Assembly (NCBI GenBank): GCA_021784615.1 | Contig: JAJYHU010000374.1 | Coordinates: forward strand, 1 to 9,256 | Length of the DNA: 9,256 bases | From: Acidobacteriota bacterium | GTDB taxonomy: Bacteria > Acidobacteriota > Terriglobia > UBA7540 | Direction of reading: 5' to 3' | Part shown: piece by piece, positions 7,897 to 9,256 of the stretch | Numbering within the stretch: the first letter of the stretch is position 1 | Layout of the letters: the number at the start of each line of letters is the position of its first letter | Notes under the pieces: generated by a model | Seen by the model: the letters and a program-made list of their open reading frames with translations, nothing else | Told to the model about the DNA's origin: nothing | Databases searched by the model: none | Made by a program: the position numbers and the translations under genes

Positions 7897-7930
7897 AAGC
7901 CGCCGGGTGGCAGCGGTCAACCGGCGGCTT
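7897..7930. repeat. Perfect 10-bp inverted repeat between ETF-QO and acyltransferase genes
   Basis: AAGCCGCCGG (7897-7906) and CCGGCGGCTT (7921-7930) form a GC-rich 10-bp stem with a 14-base loop. On the minus strand the stem lies about 110 bases past the ETF-QO stop and 54 bases before the acyltransferase start. The bases after it on that strand are only moderately T-rich (CTGTGTTAAAAA), so it may be an imperfect terminator of ETF-QO or a leader structure of the acyltransferase gene. Confidence 0.45.
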
Positions 7931-7947
7931 GGGTTAGCCGTGGGTTT

Positions 7948-7991
7948 GTCTCCGTAGCCTCTGTGATGGGATTGCCTCTGCGCTTTCTGTG
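7948..7991. repeat. Degenerate 9-base repeat of the CACAGAGGC / GCCTCTGTG type
   Basis: On the plus strand the units are gtctccgta (7948-7956), gcctctgtg (7957-7965), an eight-base break, gcctctgcg (7974-7982) and ctttctgtg (7983-7991). The reverse strand therefore shows purine-rich CACAGAGGC-like units. I recognise this pattern from intergenic regions of many environmental bacterial genomes, where similar purine-rich 9-mers recur; its function is unknown to me. It lies wholly between genes, next to the inverted repeat at 7897-7930. Confidence 0.45.
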
Positions 7992-8040
7992 CTCCAGGGT
8001 TTTCGTTTGCCTGTCACTTCTTATCCCCAGCCCACTCGCC

Positions 8041-9256
8041 TCACATTCGTTCGTAACGCGGCCCGCCGCCCCCTTCAGGGCACGCCCAGGTAATAATCTC
8101 ATATGGGTCTGCGATGTCGCACGTTTTGCAGTGAACACAGTTTGACGCGTTAATCTTCAGGTGCTTGCCGGACCCGTCGGCATTATCCTCTATTTCATAA
8201 ACCCCTGCTGGGCAGAAGTGCTGGCAGGGATTGGCGTACTCGCGCGTGCACCGGTTGTTGCATATGTCAAAATCGGCGATGCGCAGGTGGGACGGCTGGT
8301 CTTCCTCATGATGTGTGCCTGAACGGTAGACATCCGAGACCTTATCGAAGACGAGCTTTCCGTCCGGTTTGACCTTTTCAGTCGGCTGGTCGGCAAAGTT
8401 TTCCATCCGCTTCATGTGTTCATGGTCTTTGCGTATGCGGTAGCGCCCGTGCAAGCCTCGACCGCCTGTGCAAAATTGCAGGCCTGCATGGAACGCTCCC
8501 TGCCAGAAACCGTGCGCAAAACCCTGCCGGTAGTTGCGAACTTTCCAGAGTTCATCGTAAGCCCAACTGGAGCGCCATTTGGCGTCAAAGGCGCCGAGCG
8601 CCGCTGCGGAAAAGCTGTCCGCCAGCAAAGCTTCAAAGACCGTTTCTGCTGCCAGCATGCCTGTTTTCATCGCCAGATGAATGCCCTTGAGCCGCTGGGC
8701 GTTCAGGAAGCCGGCCCCGTCGCCCACGATCAGCGCGCCGGCTGCGGCCGTCGAAGGAAGCGAAAAATAGCCGCCTTCGGGGATGGTCTTTGCGCCGTAG
8801 CGCAGCATCTCGCCGCCTTCGAGGAGCTTCTTTACCGAAGGGTGCATTTTGAATTGGTTGAAGCTTGCGTGAACGTCAAACCGCGGATCTTCGCTGTCAA
8901 GGCCGGCCACAAAGCCGATAGATGCCTGTGTATCTGCGATTGCATAAATGAACCCGCCGCCGAACTGCCGGGAACTGAGCGGCCATCCGGCGGTGTGAAT
9001 CACCTGTCCCCGGCGAAGGCGCCCTGCGGGAATGTCCCAGAGCTCCTTGATCCCCAAAGAGTACGCTTGCGGGTTCGATTCGCTGTCGAGGCCGAGGCGC
9101 CGGATCAGTTGCTTGGTAAGAGACCCGCGCGAGCCTTCGGCAAACACCACCACTTTTGCTCGCAGGTCGTATCCCGGCTGGAAATTGGGTTTGGGATTTC
9201 CGGACTTTCCGACGCCCTTGTCATCCGTGCGGACGCCCGCGACTTGCTCACCGTCA
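8041..9256 (-). CDS. Electron transfer flavoprotein-ubiquinone oxidoreductase, N-terminus beyond window edge
   Basis: The frame is open from the right edge to TGA 8043-8041 and encodes 404 residues. Family members have about 550, so roughly 150 N-terminal residues, including the first FAD-binding Rossmann motif, lie outside. From the edge, KVVVFAEGSRGSL and a YSLGIKELWDIP block (membrane/quinone region) come first. GDGAGFLN (178-185) is the second FAD contact, and the C-terminal 4Fe-4S domain closes the protein. The cluster ligands are visible as Cys348 (HFCPAGVYE) and Cys373, Cys376 and Cys379 (NCVHCKTC), followed by DPYEIITW and PEGGGGPRY, all hallmark motifs. The enzyme passes electrons from reduced ETF, fed by acyl-CoA and other dehydrogenases, to ubiquinone or menaquinone at the inner membrane. 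All seen cofactor residues are intact. It is the ETFDH / FixC-related family; the long C-terminal iron-sulfur domain favours ETFDH. Confidence 0.96.
   Translation of the reverse strand, partial: DGEQVAGVRTDDKGVGKSGNPKPNFQPGYDLRAKVVVFAEGSRGSLTKQLIRRLGLDSESNPQAYSLGIKELWDIPAGRLRRGQVIHTAGWPLSSRQFGGGFIYAIADTQASIGFVAGLDSEDPRFDVHASFNQFKMHPSVKKLLEGGEMLRYGAKTIPEGGYFSLPSTAAAGALIVGDGAGFLNAQRLKGIHLAMKTGMLAAETVFEALLADSFSAAALGAFDAKWRSSWAYDELWKVRNYRQGFAHGFWQGAFHAGLQFCTGGRGLHGRYRIRKDHEHMKRMENFADQPTEKVKPDGKLVFDKVSDVYRSGTHHEEDQPSHLRIADFDICNNRCTREYANPCQHFCPAGVYEIEDNADGSGKHLKINASNCVHCKTCDIADPYEIITWACPEGGGGPRYERM

Overview
The window reads as a moderately GC-rich chromosomal segment from a Gram-negative-type, respiring soil or environmental bacterium. 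Three things point this way: an ETF-ubiquinone oxidoreductase, a DUF374-type lysophospholipid acyltransferase, and a Tat-exported beta-helix carbohydrate enzyme. From memory of where such proteins co-occur, Acidobacteriota is my best guess, with Verrucomicrobiota or Planctomycetota as alternatives. No rRNA or other marker gene is present, so this stays an inference. I see no tRNA, CRISPR array, insertion sequence or phage gene.

Layout. Bases 1-1296 (+) hold the 3' part of a TIM-barrel glycoside-hydrolase-like protein that continues off the left edge. It meets, tail to tail across 28 bases, a two-gene minus-strand unit. In transcription order the unit is a sugar-phosphate isomerase/epimerase (3474-4352) and then a Tat-exported right-handed beta-helix protein resembling GH141 enzymes (1325-3463). 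The two genes are 10 bases apart and the downstream ribosome-binding site overlaps the upstream stop codon. A 159-base leader at 4353-4511 carries a pair of near-identical CACGTG-centred 13-mers. Next on the minus strand is a polytopic membrane protein with a central spermidine-synthase-like Rossmann domain (4512-6662), broken by a single in-frame amber codon. After a 404-base gap come the DUF374 acyltransferase (7067-7843), a short intergenic region with a strong inverted repeat and a degenerate 9-base repeat, and the C-terminal three-quarters of ETF-QO (8041-9256), cut by the right edge.

How the genes may work together. The left third looks like part of a glycan-use locus: an exported beta-helix glycosidase-like enzyme, a cytoplasmic sugar isomerase and a second glycoside-hydrolase-like protein. 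No transporter, regulator or sulfatase is visible. The right third is housekeeping: electron entry from flavoproteins into the quinone pool, and membrane lipid or lipid A acylation. The SpeE-like membrane gene does not obviously belong to either group.

The most noteworthy observation is the amber codon. It replaces exactly the residue where this fold normally has the acidic amino acid that binds the ribose of the SAM-type ligand, while the frame is otherwise intact on both sides. I did not find convincing evidence of a wholly new multi-gene system.
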